Counted from the stretch's first letter, positions 34,672 through 43,548 are shown. The stretch: DNA of 64,000 nt from Pseudomonas sp. HOU2 (GCF_040729435.1 NZ_CP160398.1:1488001-1552000); one strand, 5' to 3'. Made by a program: numbers and translations. The notes: generated from the letters alone by a model not told the origin.

Positions 34672-35052
34672 ATGCCTCGTGGAAGCAAAGATAAATACAC
34701 CGTCGAACAGAAGCGCAAGGCCGAACACATCGAAGACAGCTACGAGCACAAAGGCCTGTCCAAGGACGAGGCCGAAGCGCGGGCTTGGGCAACGGTGAAC
34801 AAACAGTCGGGCGGCGGCGAAAAGGCTGGCGGTTCGGGGCGCAGGAAACCGGCGAGTGCCAAATCCGAAGATCGCAAGGAATCATCGCGGCGTGCGGTAG
34901 CCAGTCGTGAAGGGCATGCGCGCGACAGCAAGGCATCGCGCGAGACGCAGACCGTGGACAGTCTGAGGAAAGAGGCGCGGGCGAAGAATATCGCCGGGCG
35001 CTCTTCGATGCGCAAGGATGAGTTGATTGCGGCGTTGCGCAAGGCCGGTTGA
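34672..35052 (+). CDS. Rho_N / SAP-like domain small basic protein
   Basis: A 126-aa, very hydrophilic protein. The N-terminal part MPRGSKDKYTVEQKRKAEHI with GLSKDEAEARAWATVNKQSGG resembles small plasmid-stabilisation/ChaB-like stress proteins. The middle is Ser/Lys/Arg-rich. The last 35 residues (DSLRKEARAKNIAGRSSM then RKDELIAALRKAG) match the Rho termination factor N-terminal helix-extended-loop-helix fold, which binds nucleic acid. AAGGAG sits 8 bases before the ATG. Role unknown. Confidence 0.78.
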   Translation: MPRGSKDKYTVEQKRKAEHIEDSYEHKGLSKDEAEARAWATVNKQSGGGEKAGGSGRRKPASAKSEDRKESSRRAVASREGHARDSKASRETQTVDSLRKEARAKNIAGRSSMRKDELIAALRKAG

Positions 35053-35071
35053 TATTTGTTGTGAGGCTGAT

Positions 35072-35168
35072 GGCCTTATCGCTGGCAAGCCAGCTCCCAC
35101 AGGGATTCCGGGGTACACAAATTTGCGTTTCACCTTGTAAACCTGTGGGAGCTGGCTTGCCAGCGAAA
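35072..35168. repeat. REP pair, family B
   Basis: Inverted family B units between the Rho_N-like gene and the convergent PfkB kinase gene. Confidence 0.88.
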
Positions 35169-35176
35169 GCGTCAGA

Positions 35177-36106
35177 TCAATCGCCGCAGACTTCGCGGAT
35201 AAACCCATCCACCTCAGCCGCCCTCGGCGCAGTCGCCGGCCCCCAGCGCGTCACCGCCAAAGCCGCCGCCGCGTTCGCCCGGCGTGCCGCCTCAAGAGCG
35301 TTCAAACCCTGCGCCAATCCGGCAACGAACACCCCGGCATGAGCATCACCCGCGCCGTTGCTGTCGACCGCTTTCACGGCAAACCCCGGCACCTGCCGAC
35401 GCTCGCCAGCCTGCTGGATCCAGCACCCCTGCGGCCCGTCGCGCACCACCATCAGCACGTCTTTCGGTAGATGCTCGGCGAGGCGATCCAGGGCCGCCGC
35501 AATGTCCGCAGCCCCGGTAAACCGCAACGCCTCCACGCTGTTGCTGGTCCACACATCGATGCGTGGCAACAGCGCCTGCATCAACGCCGAGTCCGGCGAT
35601 TCCACCAACGGGCCCGGATCAAACACCACGCTGATCACCTCTGGCAGCGCCAGCGTCCAGTCCAGCAAAGCTTGCGCCTTGCCTGCATGCAGCAGGCTGT
35701 AGCCGCTGACGTAGACATAATCGCCCGCCTCGGCGGCCACGCTGTTCAAATCCTCCTCGGTCACTTCGCCTTCAGCGCCGATGTAGGAGATGAAACTGCG
35801 CTCGGCCGACGCATCGGTCAGCGCCACGCAAATTCCGGTGTCGCGTTGAGCAGGCGCCTGGATGCCGATATGAATACCTTCAGCGTTCATCGCCTGACGC
35901 GCCAGATCACCAAAACGCCCGGTGCCATGACGACCGAGATAGACCACCGGCAAACCGTTGCGCACAGCTGCGGCCATCACGTTGAAGCCGCCACCGGCCT
36001 CGAAAGCGGCAGACTGCGCCAGCACATCGCCGCCGATTTTCGGCAGCTGATCCACGGCCATGACCAGGTCGATGATGACCTGGCCGGTGTGCAGCATCTT
36101 AGGCAT
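35177..36106 (-). CDS. PfkB family carbohydrate kinase (YegV-like)
   Basis: Ribokinase-fold sugar kinase of 309 aa. It has the N-terminal glycine-rich FEAGGGFNVMAAAVRNG and the catalytic NGAGDAHAGVFVAGLAQG near the C-terminus. The start ATG at 36106 overlaps the stop of the permease gene by eight bases, so the two are coupled; an ATG at 36112 is an alternative. Together with the ADP-ribosylglycohydrolase and HutC-type regulator upstream it mirrors E. coli yegUVW, suggesting that it phosphorylates a pentose or sugar released from an N-glycoside (inference). Confidence 0.86.
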   Translation of the reverse strand: MPKMLHTGQVIIDLVMAVDQLPKIGGDVLAQSAAFEAGGGFNVMAAAVRNGLPVVYLGRHGTGRFGDLARQAMNAEGIHIGIQAPAQRDTGICVALTDASAERSFISYIGAEGEVTEEDLNSVAAEAGDYVYVSGYSLLHAGKAQALLDWTLALPEVISVVFDPGPLVESPDSALMQALLPRIDVWTSNSVEALRFTGAADIAAALDRLAEHLPKDVLMVVRDGPQGCWIQQAGERRQVPGFAVKAVDSNGAGDAHAGVFVAGLAQGLNALEAARRANAAAALAVTRWGPATAPRAAEVDGFIREVCGD

Positions 36107-37565
36107 GAGCATTCTCGACTTGCGCGGCGCGGCGATCTTTCGCCCCGCCGAGAACCAGGTAAATGCCACCGGCCACCACGAAGGTCACGATCCAGCCCAG
36201 ACCGTTGTGGCCCAGCCACGAGTCGGACAGGAAGCCCTTGAACCAGACGTTTTCGGCGGTGGTGCCGATGGTGGTGAAACTGAAGCCGAGCACGATGGCA
36301 ATCGCCCACGCGCCGAACGCGCGCCACTCGATGCCGCCGCGATACCAGTAGGCGCTGCTCGGGCTGACGTCGAGCAGGTCTTTGGGGCTGTAGTAGTGCC
36401 GGTGAATCAGATCGACCACGAAGATCCCGACCCACGCGGTGATCGGCACCGCCAACAGGGAAATGAAGGTGATGAACGGGCCATAGAAGCTGTCGGCGAT
36501 CAACATGAAATAGATCGAACCGGCGAAGATCGCCACGATATCCACCACCACCGCGTAGACGCGTTTGACCTTGAGGCCGAGGGTCAGCGTGGTCAATCCG
36601 GCGGAGTACACCGAGAGGTTGTTCGACAGCAGCAGGCCGCCGAATGCAGTGATCAGGTACGGCACGGCCATCCAAGTCGGCAGCATGTCGCGGATCGCCA
36701 CAATCGGGTCAGTCGCCGAGGCCAGGTCATTGTTGCCCACCGACAGCAGGCCGCCGAGGGTGATCAGCAGCACCAGTGGAATCCCCGCGCCGAACGCCGC
36801 CGAGGCGACCAGCCGCACAGCCTTGACGCTGCGGTGCTGATAGCGCGACATGTCGGCGCCGGCGTTTGCCCAGCCGATGCCAGTGCCGGCAGCCATGGTG
36901 CCGATGCCGATGATCATCGCGCTCATCGGCGCCGGCGTGGCGTTGAACACCGCGCTCCAGTCGATGGTCGCGCAAAGGAAGCCGCCGACCAGAATGTTCA
37001 ACGCACCGAACACGTAGGTCGCCCACTTCTGGATCACCAGCAAGGTCGCATGACCGAGGCCGGAAACCGACAGGGTCAGCAGCACGAAAATCGCGATGAA
37101 GATCAGCGTCAGCACCGGCGCACTCTTCGCCTCAACCGGCGAGCCGAACAGGATCGAACACAGCGACAGCAGCACGAACGCGGCGGTGGTGGTGTTGACG
37201 GTTTCCCAGCCCAGCCGAGACATCAGCGAGACCAGCGTCGGGCCGATATTGCCGCGTACACCGAAGATCGCTCGCGACAACGTCAGGCTCGGCGCACGGC
37301 CACGACGACCGGCAATCGAGATGATCCCGACCACGGCGAACGAACCGGCGGCGCCGACGATGGCAACGATGATCGCCTGCCAGATCGCCAGCCCGCGAAA
37401 CGCCACCAGCGTGGCGCCCAATGGCAGGCCGAGAATGGAAATGTTGGCGGCGAACCAGACCCAGAACAGTTGCAGCGGATGACCGTTGCACTCGGCTTCC
37501 GGCACCGGCTCGATGCCGCGGGTTTCCAGTTGCCCGGCGCTTGGCCCGGCGTTTGATGAACTCAT
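36099..37565 (-). CDS. NCS1 family purine-cytosine permease
   Basis: A 488-aa inner-membrane transporter with about 12 helices, of the CodB/NCS1 nucleobase:cation symporter family. Helix 1 contains FAANISILGLPLGAT and the central FGVRGNIGPTLVSLMSRLGW is a family hallmark. It sits between an ADP-ribosylglycohydrolase and a PfkB kinase, with translational overlap to the kinase, so a nucleoside or nucleobase-like substrate is likely. The E. coli counterpart locus uses an MFS nucleoside transporter (YegT) instead, so the transporter family has been swapped. Confidence 0.87.
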   Translation of the reverse strand: MSSSNAGPSAGQLETRGIEPVPEAECNGHPLQLFWVWFAANISILGLPLGATLVAFRGLAIWQAIIVAIVGAAGSFAVVGIISIAGRRGRAPSLTLSRAIFGVRGNIGPTLVSLMSRLGWETVNTTTAAFVLLSLCSILFGSPVEAKSAPVLTLIFIAIFVLLTLSVSGLGHATLLVIQKWATYVFGALNILVGGFLCATIDWSAVFNATPAPMSAMIIGIGTMAAGTGIGWANAGADMSRYQHRSVKAVRLVASAAFGAGIPLVLLITLGGLLSVGNNDLASATDPIVAIRDMLPTWMAVPYLITAFGGLLLSNNLSVYSAGLTTLTLGLKVKRVYAVVVDIVAIFAGSIYFMLIADSFYGPFITFISLLAVPITAWVGIFVVDLIHRHYYSPKDLLDVSPSSAYWYRGGIEWRAFGAWAIAIVLGFSFTTIGTTAENVWFKGFLSDSWLGHNGLGWIVTFVVAGGIYLVLGGAKDRRAAQVENAHA

Positions 37566-37626
37566 GAACAGTGCTCCTGTTTGCCTTTATTGTGGTTGTG
37601 GGCAATGACGCAAAATTTATTGCTCT

Positions 37627-37758
37627 TGTGGCGAGGGAGCTTGCTCCCGCTCGGCTGCGCAGCAGTCGTAATCCAGACAATGGGGTATGTCTGACACAGG
37701 GTGCCGGCAGGGTTTGGGGCCGCTTCGCAGCCCAGCGGGAGCAAGCTCCCTCGCCACA
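37627..37758. repeat. REP pair, family A
   Basis: Inverted family A units between the permease and ADP-ribosylglycohydrolase genes, which are otherwise in one transcription direction. Confidence 0.9.
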
Positions 37759-37767
37759 GTTATGTGG

Positions 37768-38766
37768 TCAACGCAGGCTCAACAGCCCCTGCACCAACGG
37801 TTCAAGCTCCAGATGATTGACTGCCTTGACCGTGGCAATCATCGGCGCCGGCCAGCTCTCGAGGCCCAGGCAGGCCCCGAGCATGGCGCCGAGAATCGCC
37901 GCGATGGTATCGGTGTCGCCGCCAAGGCTGGCGGCCATGCACAATGCATCGAACGCACTCATCTCGCCGACCGCCACTTGCTGCGCCAGGGCGAACGAGA
38001 CCACCACCGACTCCTGCGATGCCACCGAAGTGCCGATCACGTCGTACAGCAGATCCGCCAGCAGCGCCTTGTCGCTATCGACGCTAATCGTCCGCGCCCA
38101 ACTGATGCGCGAAGCGATGCGCCCGCCGGCCACCCAGTGCCCATGTGCCTCGGCCTGTTGCGCAATCTGCTGGCCAAGGTTCAACGCCTCGCCCAGATCC
38201 ATGCCATTGATCCCGGCCGAAACCACCGCCGCCACCGCCGCCGCGCTGGAAATCCCCAGCGTGGTGTTGTGGGTGACCTGACAGGCCTGCACCACGGCCG
38301 CGATGAAACGCTCGGGATCAGCGACGTCTGCGGCGATGCCCACCGGGGTGATGCGCATCGCTGCGCCGTTGGTGGTGCCGTAACGCCCGGCCTCCTCCGG
38401 CGAATGCCCGGCGAGGATCATTTCAATGGCGCGTTTGGTCGATGGGCCGAGCAAATCCTGCGAGCCCTTGGCCTGCATCTCGGCTTCCCACTCGATCAGC
38501 CGTTGGGCAAGCACTGCCGGCTCGATCCGGCCTTTGCCTTCGACCAGCAGCTCGCCAACCAGAATCGCCTGTTCGGTGTCGTCGGTGATCGAGCCTTTGG
38601 GCATGTTGGCGGCGATCGGTTGCAAAGGACCGGCGTCCTGCAGATCGGTGATGTGGCCGAAGCGGGTCTTGATCGTTTCGCGGTTCAGCGATTGCGTCGG
38701 CATGCCCAGCGCATCACCGAGGGCCAGGCCATAAAACGCACCGAGGGCACGGTTGAGCGCGGTCAT
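37768..38766 (-). CDS. ADP-ribosylglycohydrolase family protein (YegU-like)
   Basis: A 332-aa all-alpha hydrolase of the DraG/ARH family. The binuclear metal site is recognisable in GLALGDALGMPTQ near the start, TDDTEQAIL and GGDTDTIAAILGAMLGA near the end. Family members split N-glycosidic ADP-ribose bonds, but the metabolic branch in yeg-type loci probably acts on a small nucleoside or glycoside. The ATG at 38766 overlaps the stop of the GntR gene by four bases. The longer open frame upstream is a shadow of that gene. Confidence 0.88.
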   Translation of the reverse strand: MTALNRALGAFYGLALGDALGMPTQSLNRETIKTRFGHITDLQDAGPLQPIAANMPKGSITDDTEQAILVGELLVEGKGRIEPAVLAQRLIEWEAEMQAKGSQDLLGPSTKRAIEMILAGHSPEEAGRYGTTNGAAMRITPVGIAADVADPERFIAAVVQACQVTHNTTLGISSAAAVAAVVSAGINGMDLGEALNLGQQIAQQAEAHGHWVAGGRIASRISWARTISVDSDKALLADLLYDVIGTSVASQESVVVSFALAQQVAVGEMSAFDALCMAASLGGDTDTIAAILGAMLGACLGLESWPAPMIATVKAVNHLELEPLVQGLLSLR

Positions 38767-39476
38767 TTCTGTTCTCCAAATTGCAGGTGCAGACGGAAAT
38801 GCACCGGGTCGAGCAGGCTTTCGACCTGCTCCATGAAACGGTTTTGCCGGTCGTAAGTGGTGCGCAAGGCCTTGAGAAACACAGTGCCTTCTGCGCGACC
38901 GAGCAGCTCGGCGTCCACGGCATTCAGCGGTTCGGCGCCGATCCACTGATCGCCGCGCTCGCCGATGTAGCCGTAGGCGGCCAGGGTGATGGTCAGCGAG
39001 TTGTCTATAAGACCGACACGCGGCAGGCTTTCCAGGCCTCCGGTGGCCGGCAACAGCGAGCGTTCGAGGGAGACCAGCGTGCCGTCATTGGATCGCCGGC
39101 GGCGGTCGAGGGTGATGAACTGGTCGGTGCCGAAACGCGAAAGCAAATCCGGCCGGGTCACCGCTTCCAGACGCAGCACTTCGGTGTTGATCAGCGCTCC
39201 GCTGTCGGCCAGCGCTTGCGCCCAGCCGCTGCGCTGGTCGAGCACCACACCGTCGAAGGTGACGATCGAACCGACCCCGCTTTGCGTGGCGATGTAGTTG
39301 CGCCGCTTCAGTTCGGCCAGCGCCTCACGCAACGTGCCACGGCTGACGTTGAATTCCTGAGCCAACTGATGCTCGCCGGGCAACAGAAAGCCGTCCTCCA
39401 TGAGGCCGCTTTCGATGCGCCGGACGAGCTCGTCGACCACCCGTTGTTTCTTGTCAAATCGTACCTGTCTAATCAT
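38763..39476 (-). CDS. GntR family regulator, HutC/UTRA type (YegW-like)
   Basis: A 237-aa regulator. The N-terminal winged helix is at residues 10-75 (LLPGEHQLAQEFNVSRGTLR) and the C-terminal UTRA ligand domain contains LSRFGTDQFITLDRRRRSND and SLPRVGLIDNSLT. The ATG at 39476 fits the family; the open frame continues upstream without homology. It leads the operon GntR-hydrolase-permease-kinase and overlaps the hydrolase by ATGA. It probably represses its own operon in the absence of the substrate. Confidence 0.88.
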   Translation of the reverse strand: MIRQVRFDKKQRVVDELVRRIESGLMEDGFLLPGEHQLAQEFNVSRGTLREALAELKRRNYIATQSGVGSIVTFDGVVLDQRSGWAQALADSGALINTEVLRLEAVTRPDLLSRFGTDQFITLDRRRRSNDGTLVSLERSLLPATGGLESLPRVGLIDNSLTITLAAYGYIGERGDQWIGAEPLNAVDAELLGRAEGTVFLKALRTTYDRQNRFMEQVESLLDPVHFRLHLQFGEQK

Positions 39477-39550
39477 GTACAAAGTGATACCCGAAACGGG
39501 TGAGGGCGGGCAAGGAGTTTTTAGGGGTTCGGACAGAAGGAATGCATCAC

Positions 39551-39683
39551 TGTGGCGAGGGAGCTTGCTCCCGCAGGGCTGCGGAGCGGCCCTAAAACCG
39601 GCGACAAGGGTGAGTCTGACACACCGCACTGTCCGGATTTGCGACTGCTGCGCAGCCGAGCGGGAGCAAGCTCCCTCGCCACA
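39551..39683. repeat. REP pair, family A
   Basis: Inverted family A units between araH and the GntR gene, separating the two same-strand operons. Confidence 0.9.
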
Positions 39684-39706
39684 AAATTATGCTTCGCCAG
39701 TTAGAA

Positions 39707-40678
39707 TCAGCGCTGTTTCAGGCGGTCGATCACGACGGCCAGCAGCAAAATCGAACCGCGAATCACATACTGATAAAACGTATCAATGTTCTTCAGGTTC
39801 ATCGCATTCTCGATGATCGCCAGGATCAGCACCCCGGCAATCACGTGGCGGATCATGCCGATCCCGCCGCTCAGCGACACGCCGCCGAGCACACACGCCG
39901 AGATCACGGTCAGCTCGAAACCCTGGCCGATCATCGGCTGCCCGGAGGTCATGCGCGAAGCGAGAATCACCCCGGCCAGCGCACCGATCACACCGTGCAC
40001 GGCGAAGATGATGATCTTGGTGCGGTCAACGTTGACCCCGGCGAGCAACGCCGCTTCCTGGTTGCCACCGATGGCCATGGTGTTGCGCCCGTAGGTGGTG
40101 TAGTTCAGCAGCCAGCCGAAGAACAGGAAGCAGACGATGGTGATCAGGATCGGCACCGGCACGCCGAACAGCTGGCCGTTGCCGAAGACGAAGAACGATT
40201 CCTGCGACACGCCCACCGCTTTGCCGTTGGCAAAAATGTACGCCAGGCCGCGAACGATCTGCATGGTCGCCAGCGTGGTGATCAACGCGTTGACCCGCAA
40301 CTTGGCGATCACGATGCCGTTGATCAGCCCGACAATCAGACCCATCACCAGCGCCGCACTGACGCCGAGGAACACGCTGTTGGTGTCGCGCATCACCACC
40401 GCAGCAACGACCCCCGCGCAGGCGATCACCGAGCCCACCGACAAGTCGAAGTGACCTGACGCCAGGCAATACAGCATGGTGCACGCGGCAATGCCGGTGG
40501 TGGAAATCGCCAGACCCAGCCCGCGCATGTTCAGCGGCGAGAGGAAGTTATCGATCAGCAGCGTGCAGGCGACGAAGATACCGATCGCCGCCAGCAGCAT
40601 GACCCAGTCGTCGAGGAAGCGCCGCAAGTCCAGCGGTTTGCGGGGAGTCGGCAGCGCCTTGTTTTGGATGGTCATCAT
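39707..40678 (-). CDS. araH: L-arabinose (D-galactose) ABC transporter permease
   Basis: Inner-membrane permease of the BPD_transp_2 (RbsC/AraH) family, 323 aa, 8-10 hydrophobic helices. LASGHFDLSVGSVIACAGVV is the conserved periplasmic entry segment, and ISACVLGGVSLSGGIG is the EAA-like cytoplasmic loop. The ATG at 40678 has AGG five bases upstream; a second ATG follows directly. It starts nine bases after the araG stop, completing araFGH. Confidence 0.92.
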   Translation of the reverse strand: MMTIQNKALPTPRKPLDLRRFLDDWVMLLAAIGIFVACTLLIDNFLSPLNMRGLGLAISTTGIAACTMLYCLASGHFDLSVGSVIACAGVVAAVVMRDTNSVFLGVSAALVMGLIVGLINGIVIAKLRVNALITTLATMQIVRGLAYIFANGKAVGVSQESFFVFGNGQLFGVPVPILITIVCFLFFGWLLNYTTYGRNTMAIGGNQEAALLAGVNVDRTKIIIFAVHGVIGALAGVILASRMTSGQPMIGQGFELTVISACVLGGVSLSGGIGMIRHVIAGVLILAIIENAMNLKNIDTFYQYVIRGSILLLAVVIDRLKQR

Positions 40679-40687
40679 AGTCACCTC

Positions 40688-42232
40688 TCAGTTCGCCACG
40701 CCGTCAGCGCGATGGCGCGGCAAAGCCAGTTGCAGCAGGTTGGATTCATTGGCCTGGTCGCGGCTGACTTCGCCGCGCAGCGCGCCCTCGCAGAGCACCA
40801 GAATGCGGTCGGAAATGCCCATCACCTCCATGAGGTCGCTGGACACCACGATCACCGAAATACCGTCGGCGGCCAGGTTATGGATGATCTGGTAGATCTC
40901 GGCCTTGGCGCCGATGTCGATGCCGCGAGTCGGCTCATCGAGCAGCAAGACCTTCATCGGCATCGACAGCCAGCGACCGAGAATCGCCTTCTGTTGATTG
41001 CCGCCGGAGAGGAATTTGATCTGCTGCCCGGCGTGCGGGGTTTTGACTTTCAGCGCCTTGATCTGCTTGTCAGCGTTGCCCTTCTCCCACAGCCCGCGCA
41101 GCAGGCAGCCGAGGCTGGCATTGGCACTGCGCGCGCTGATGTTGATGTTCTCGGCAACGCTGGCCAGCGGGATGATCCCCTCCTTCTTGCGGTCCTCGGG
41201 GCACAGCAGGATCCCGGCGGCAATCGCATCACGCGGTGAGCGCAGCTTCAGTTCATGGCCGCGCAATTCGAGGCGTCCGGCGGTGTTGCGTTCAAGCCCG
41301 CTGAGCAAGCGGAACAGCTCGGTGCGCCCGGCCCCGACCAGACCAAACAGGCCGAGAATCTCGCCCTTGTGCGCCTCGAAACTCACCGGCTCACGCAGCC
41401 CCGGGCCAAGCAGACCGTCGACCTTCAATGCCACCGCGCCGCGTGGACGGCTGCGGTAATCGTAGATGTCCTGAATGTCGCGGCCGACCATGCAGGTCAC
41501 CAGTTGATCGTGGGTCAACTGGCTCATGTCATCGAAGGTGCGCACGTAACGGCCGTCCTTGAACACCGTCACCGCATCGCAGATGCGGAACACTTCTTCC
41601 ATGCGATGCGAGACGTAGAGCACCACTTTGCCCTCATCGCGCAGGCGGCTGATGATCGCCATCAAACGGTCGATTTCGCGCGCCGAGAGGCTGCTGGTCG
41701 GCTCATCGAAGGCGATCACATGCGCGCCACGGGACAGCGCCTTGGCGATTTCCACCAATTGCCGCTGACCGAGCGACAGGCGCCCGACCTTGGTCTGCGG
41801 ATCGATTTCATCGGCCAGGCCCTTGAGGCAGGCCAGGGCATTCTGGCGCAGCAGGCCGCGATTGATCAGGCCGAAACTGGCCGGCAGATGACCGAGAAAC
41901 AGGTTCTCGGCCACGCTCATTTCCGGCACCAGATGCAGCTCCTGGTGAATCACCGCGACGCCGCTGCCGATGCTGTCGGCGGTCGACTTGAACGCCATGG
42001 TCTGCTCGCCGATCTGCAACTCGCCGCTGCTCGGAATGTAGGCGCCACCGAGGATTTTCAGCAGGGTCGATTTGCCGGCGCCGTTCTCGCCCATCAAGGC
42101 GTGCACCTGCCCTGGATGGGCGACGAAGCTGATGGCGTCCAGCGCCTTGACCCCGGGGAAGGTCTTGCCGATCCCGTTGAAGCGCAGGCTGCCGCCGGCG
42201 CTGCTTGAGTGTGTCTGTACTTGCGCGTGCAT
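40688..42232 (-). CDS. araG: L-arabinose (D-galactose) ABC transporter ATP-binding protein
   Basis: Double ATPase of the CUT2 sugar ABC family, 514 aa. The first nucleotide-binding domain has GENGAGKSTLLKIL and LSLGQRQLVEIAKAL. The second has the degenerate Walker A GLVGAGRTELFRLL typical of CUT2 proteins and LSGGNQQKAILGRWL. I use the ATG at 42232, because AGAGGTG lies upstream and the GTG at 42241 would overlap it. It is 33 bases downstream of araF. Confidence 0.95.
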   Translation of the reverse strand: MHAQVQTHSSSAGGSLRFNGIGKTFPGVKALDAISFVAHPGQVHALMGENGAGKSTLLKILGGAYIPSSGELQIGEQTMAFKSTADSIGSGVAVIHQELHLVPEMSVAENLFLGHLPASFGLINRGLLRQNALACLKGLADEIDPQTKVGRLSLGQRQLVEIAKALSRGAHVIAFDEPTSSLSAREIDRLMAIISRLRDEGKVVLYVSHRMEEVFRICDAVTVFKDGRYVRTFDDMSQLTHDQLVTCMVGRDIQDIYDYRSRPRGAVALKVDGLLGPGLREPVSFEAHKGEILGLFGLVGAGRTELFRLLSGLERNTAGRLELRGHELKLRSPRDAIAAGILLCPEDRKKEGIIPLASVAENINISARSANASLGCLLRGLWEKGNADKQIKALKVKTPHAGQQIKFLSGGNQQKAILGRWLSMPMKVLLLDEPTRGIDIGAKAEIYQIIHNLAADGISVIVVSSDLMEVMGISDRILVLCEGALRGEVSRDQANESNLLQLALPRHRADGVAN

Positions 42233-42265
42233 CTGAGTCACCTCTTCACACCGATCGAGCAGCCA

Positions 42266-43270
42266 TCAATTCCACAGGCCGATTTTTTCCAGCTCTTGCT
42301 TGAAGTTCTCACGGGTGATCAGGGTGACGTCGTCCATCGCTGTGTACTTCGGCGGTTCTTTGCCGGTGGTGACCCACTCGTACATCATCTCGGCAGTCTT
42401 GTAGCCTTCGATGTGCGGGCTTGGCAGCATCGAACCGAAGAAACCGCTGTTGGGCTTTTTCAGCTCGCCGATGGCGTCGGTGCCATTGATGCCGATACCG
42501 ATCACGTTGGCCGCAGCGAACCCGGCGGCTTCGGTGGCGCGCACGCCGCCGAGTACGGTGTTGTCGTTCATGCCGCCGATGATCAGGTTCTTCGCCGCAC
42601 TGGGCAGCTTGACCAGCGCCGAGTTGGTGGCGTCCATGCTGCCTGGCACGTCGAGGGTTTTCAGTGCGGCGGTCAGGATGTGGTCTTTCGGCAGGCCGGC
42701 GTCTTCGAGCGCCTTCATCGAACCGTCGGTGCGCTTCTTGCCGGTGTCGAGCTCGTTGTAGGTGTTGACCACCGCGTAGGTGTCTTTCCAGTCCCAGTTG
42801 CGTTTCTTCGCCTCGGCGACCATCGCGTTGCCCTGCTTCTGGCCGACTTCGAACGCGGCCATGCCGAGGTACGGCACGTCCTCCATGAACTTGCCGCTGG
42901 CGTCGACGAAACGATCGTCCACGGCAATCACTTTCAGGTCATTGAGTTTGGCTTTGGCCATGATCGCCGGGCCGAGCGAGACGTCCGGCGGGCAGATCAC
43001 GAAGCCTTTGGCACCGTTGGCGGCGAGGCTGTCGATGGCCGAGAGGGTTTTCTCGCCGTCTGGCACGGCGATCTTGATCAGTTCGAAGCCTTTACCCTTG
43101 GCGGCTTTTTCAGCAAAAGCCCACTCGGTCTGGAACCACGGCTCTTCAGCCTGTTTGACCAGGAAACCGATTTTCACGGCATCGGCAGCCAGCAGCGTAC
43201 TGCTCAGACTGAACGCGGTGACCGCCAGGGCGGCACTGCACAGGGTACGAATCCCGAAACGACGTTTCAT
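42266..43270 (-). CDS. araF: L-arabinose/D-galactose-binding periplasmic protein
   Basis: Periplasmic receptor of 334 aa. Signal peptide to about residue 28 (AVTAFSLSSTLLAADA). The mature protein is close to E. coli AraF: KIGFLVKQAEEPWFQTEW, IKIAVPDGEKTLSAIDSLAA, GMNDNTVLGGVRATE and GSMLPSPHIEGYK. AraF binds both L-arabinose and D-galactose. The ribosome-binding site AAGGAG overlaps AATAACAA, an Hfq/Crc-type motif. It is the first gene of araFGH; a palindromic site at 43492-43505 lies upstream. Confidence 0.95.
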   Translation of the reverse strand: MKRRFGIRTLCSAALAVTAFSLSSTLLAADAVKIGFLVKQAEEPWFQTEWAFAEKAAKGKGFELIKIAVPDGEKTLSAIDSLAANGAKGFVICPPDVSLGPAIMAKAKLNDLKVIAVDDRFVDASGKFMEDVPYLGMAAFEVGQKQGNAMVAEAKKRNWDWKDTYAVVNTYNELDTGKKRTDGSMKALEDAGLPKDHILTAALKTLDVPGSMDATNSALVKLPSAAKNLIIGGMNDNTVLGGVRATEAAGFAAANVIGIGINGTDAIGELKKPNSGFFGSMLPSPHIEGYKTAEMMYEWVTTGKEPPKYTAMDDVTLITRENFKQELEKIGLWN

Positions 43271-43281
43271 AAGCTGACTCC

Positions 43282-43289
43282 TTGTTATT
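43282..43289 (-). promoter_or_regulatory. putative Hfq/Crc (CA) motif at the araF ribosome-binding site
   Basis: Transcript AATAACAA fits AANAANAA perfectly and runs directly into AAGGAG, so Hfq/Crc binding would block initiation of araF. Confidence 0.55.
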
Positions 43290-43312
43290 TTTTTTGAGCA
43301 AATTAAACAGTT

Positions 43313-43445
43313 TGTGGCGAGGGAGCTTGCTCCCGCTGGGCTGCGAAGCGGCCCTGAAACCGGTTACCTCGGTCAATCAAACACACCGCGCAGCCCGAAT
43401 TTACGACTGCTGCGCAGCCGAGCGGGAGCGAGCTCCCTCGCCACA
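43313..43445. repeat. REP pair, family A
   Basis: Inverted family A units in the araF 5' region, between the palindromic operator candidate and the start codon; they would be part of the 5' leader if the promoter lies near 43500. Confidence 0.88.
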
Positions 43446-43491
43446 GGTGTGGTGGCGTGACACGTACTGCTGCAAAGCCTTTTGAAAATAG

Positions 43492-43505
43492 TCATATCGT
43501 ATGAT
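43492..43505. promoter_or_regulatory. putative GntR operator upstream of araF
   Basis: TCATA-TCG-TATGA dyad (43492-43504). The segment ATCGTATGAT (43496-43505) matches ATCATATGAT upstream of the GntR gene at 46407 in nine of ten bases. Confidence 0.5.
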
Positions 43506-43548
43506 GATTAGATTTCACGCGGAGTTCACCGCCTGAAACCCGATCCAC

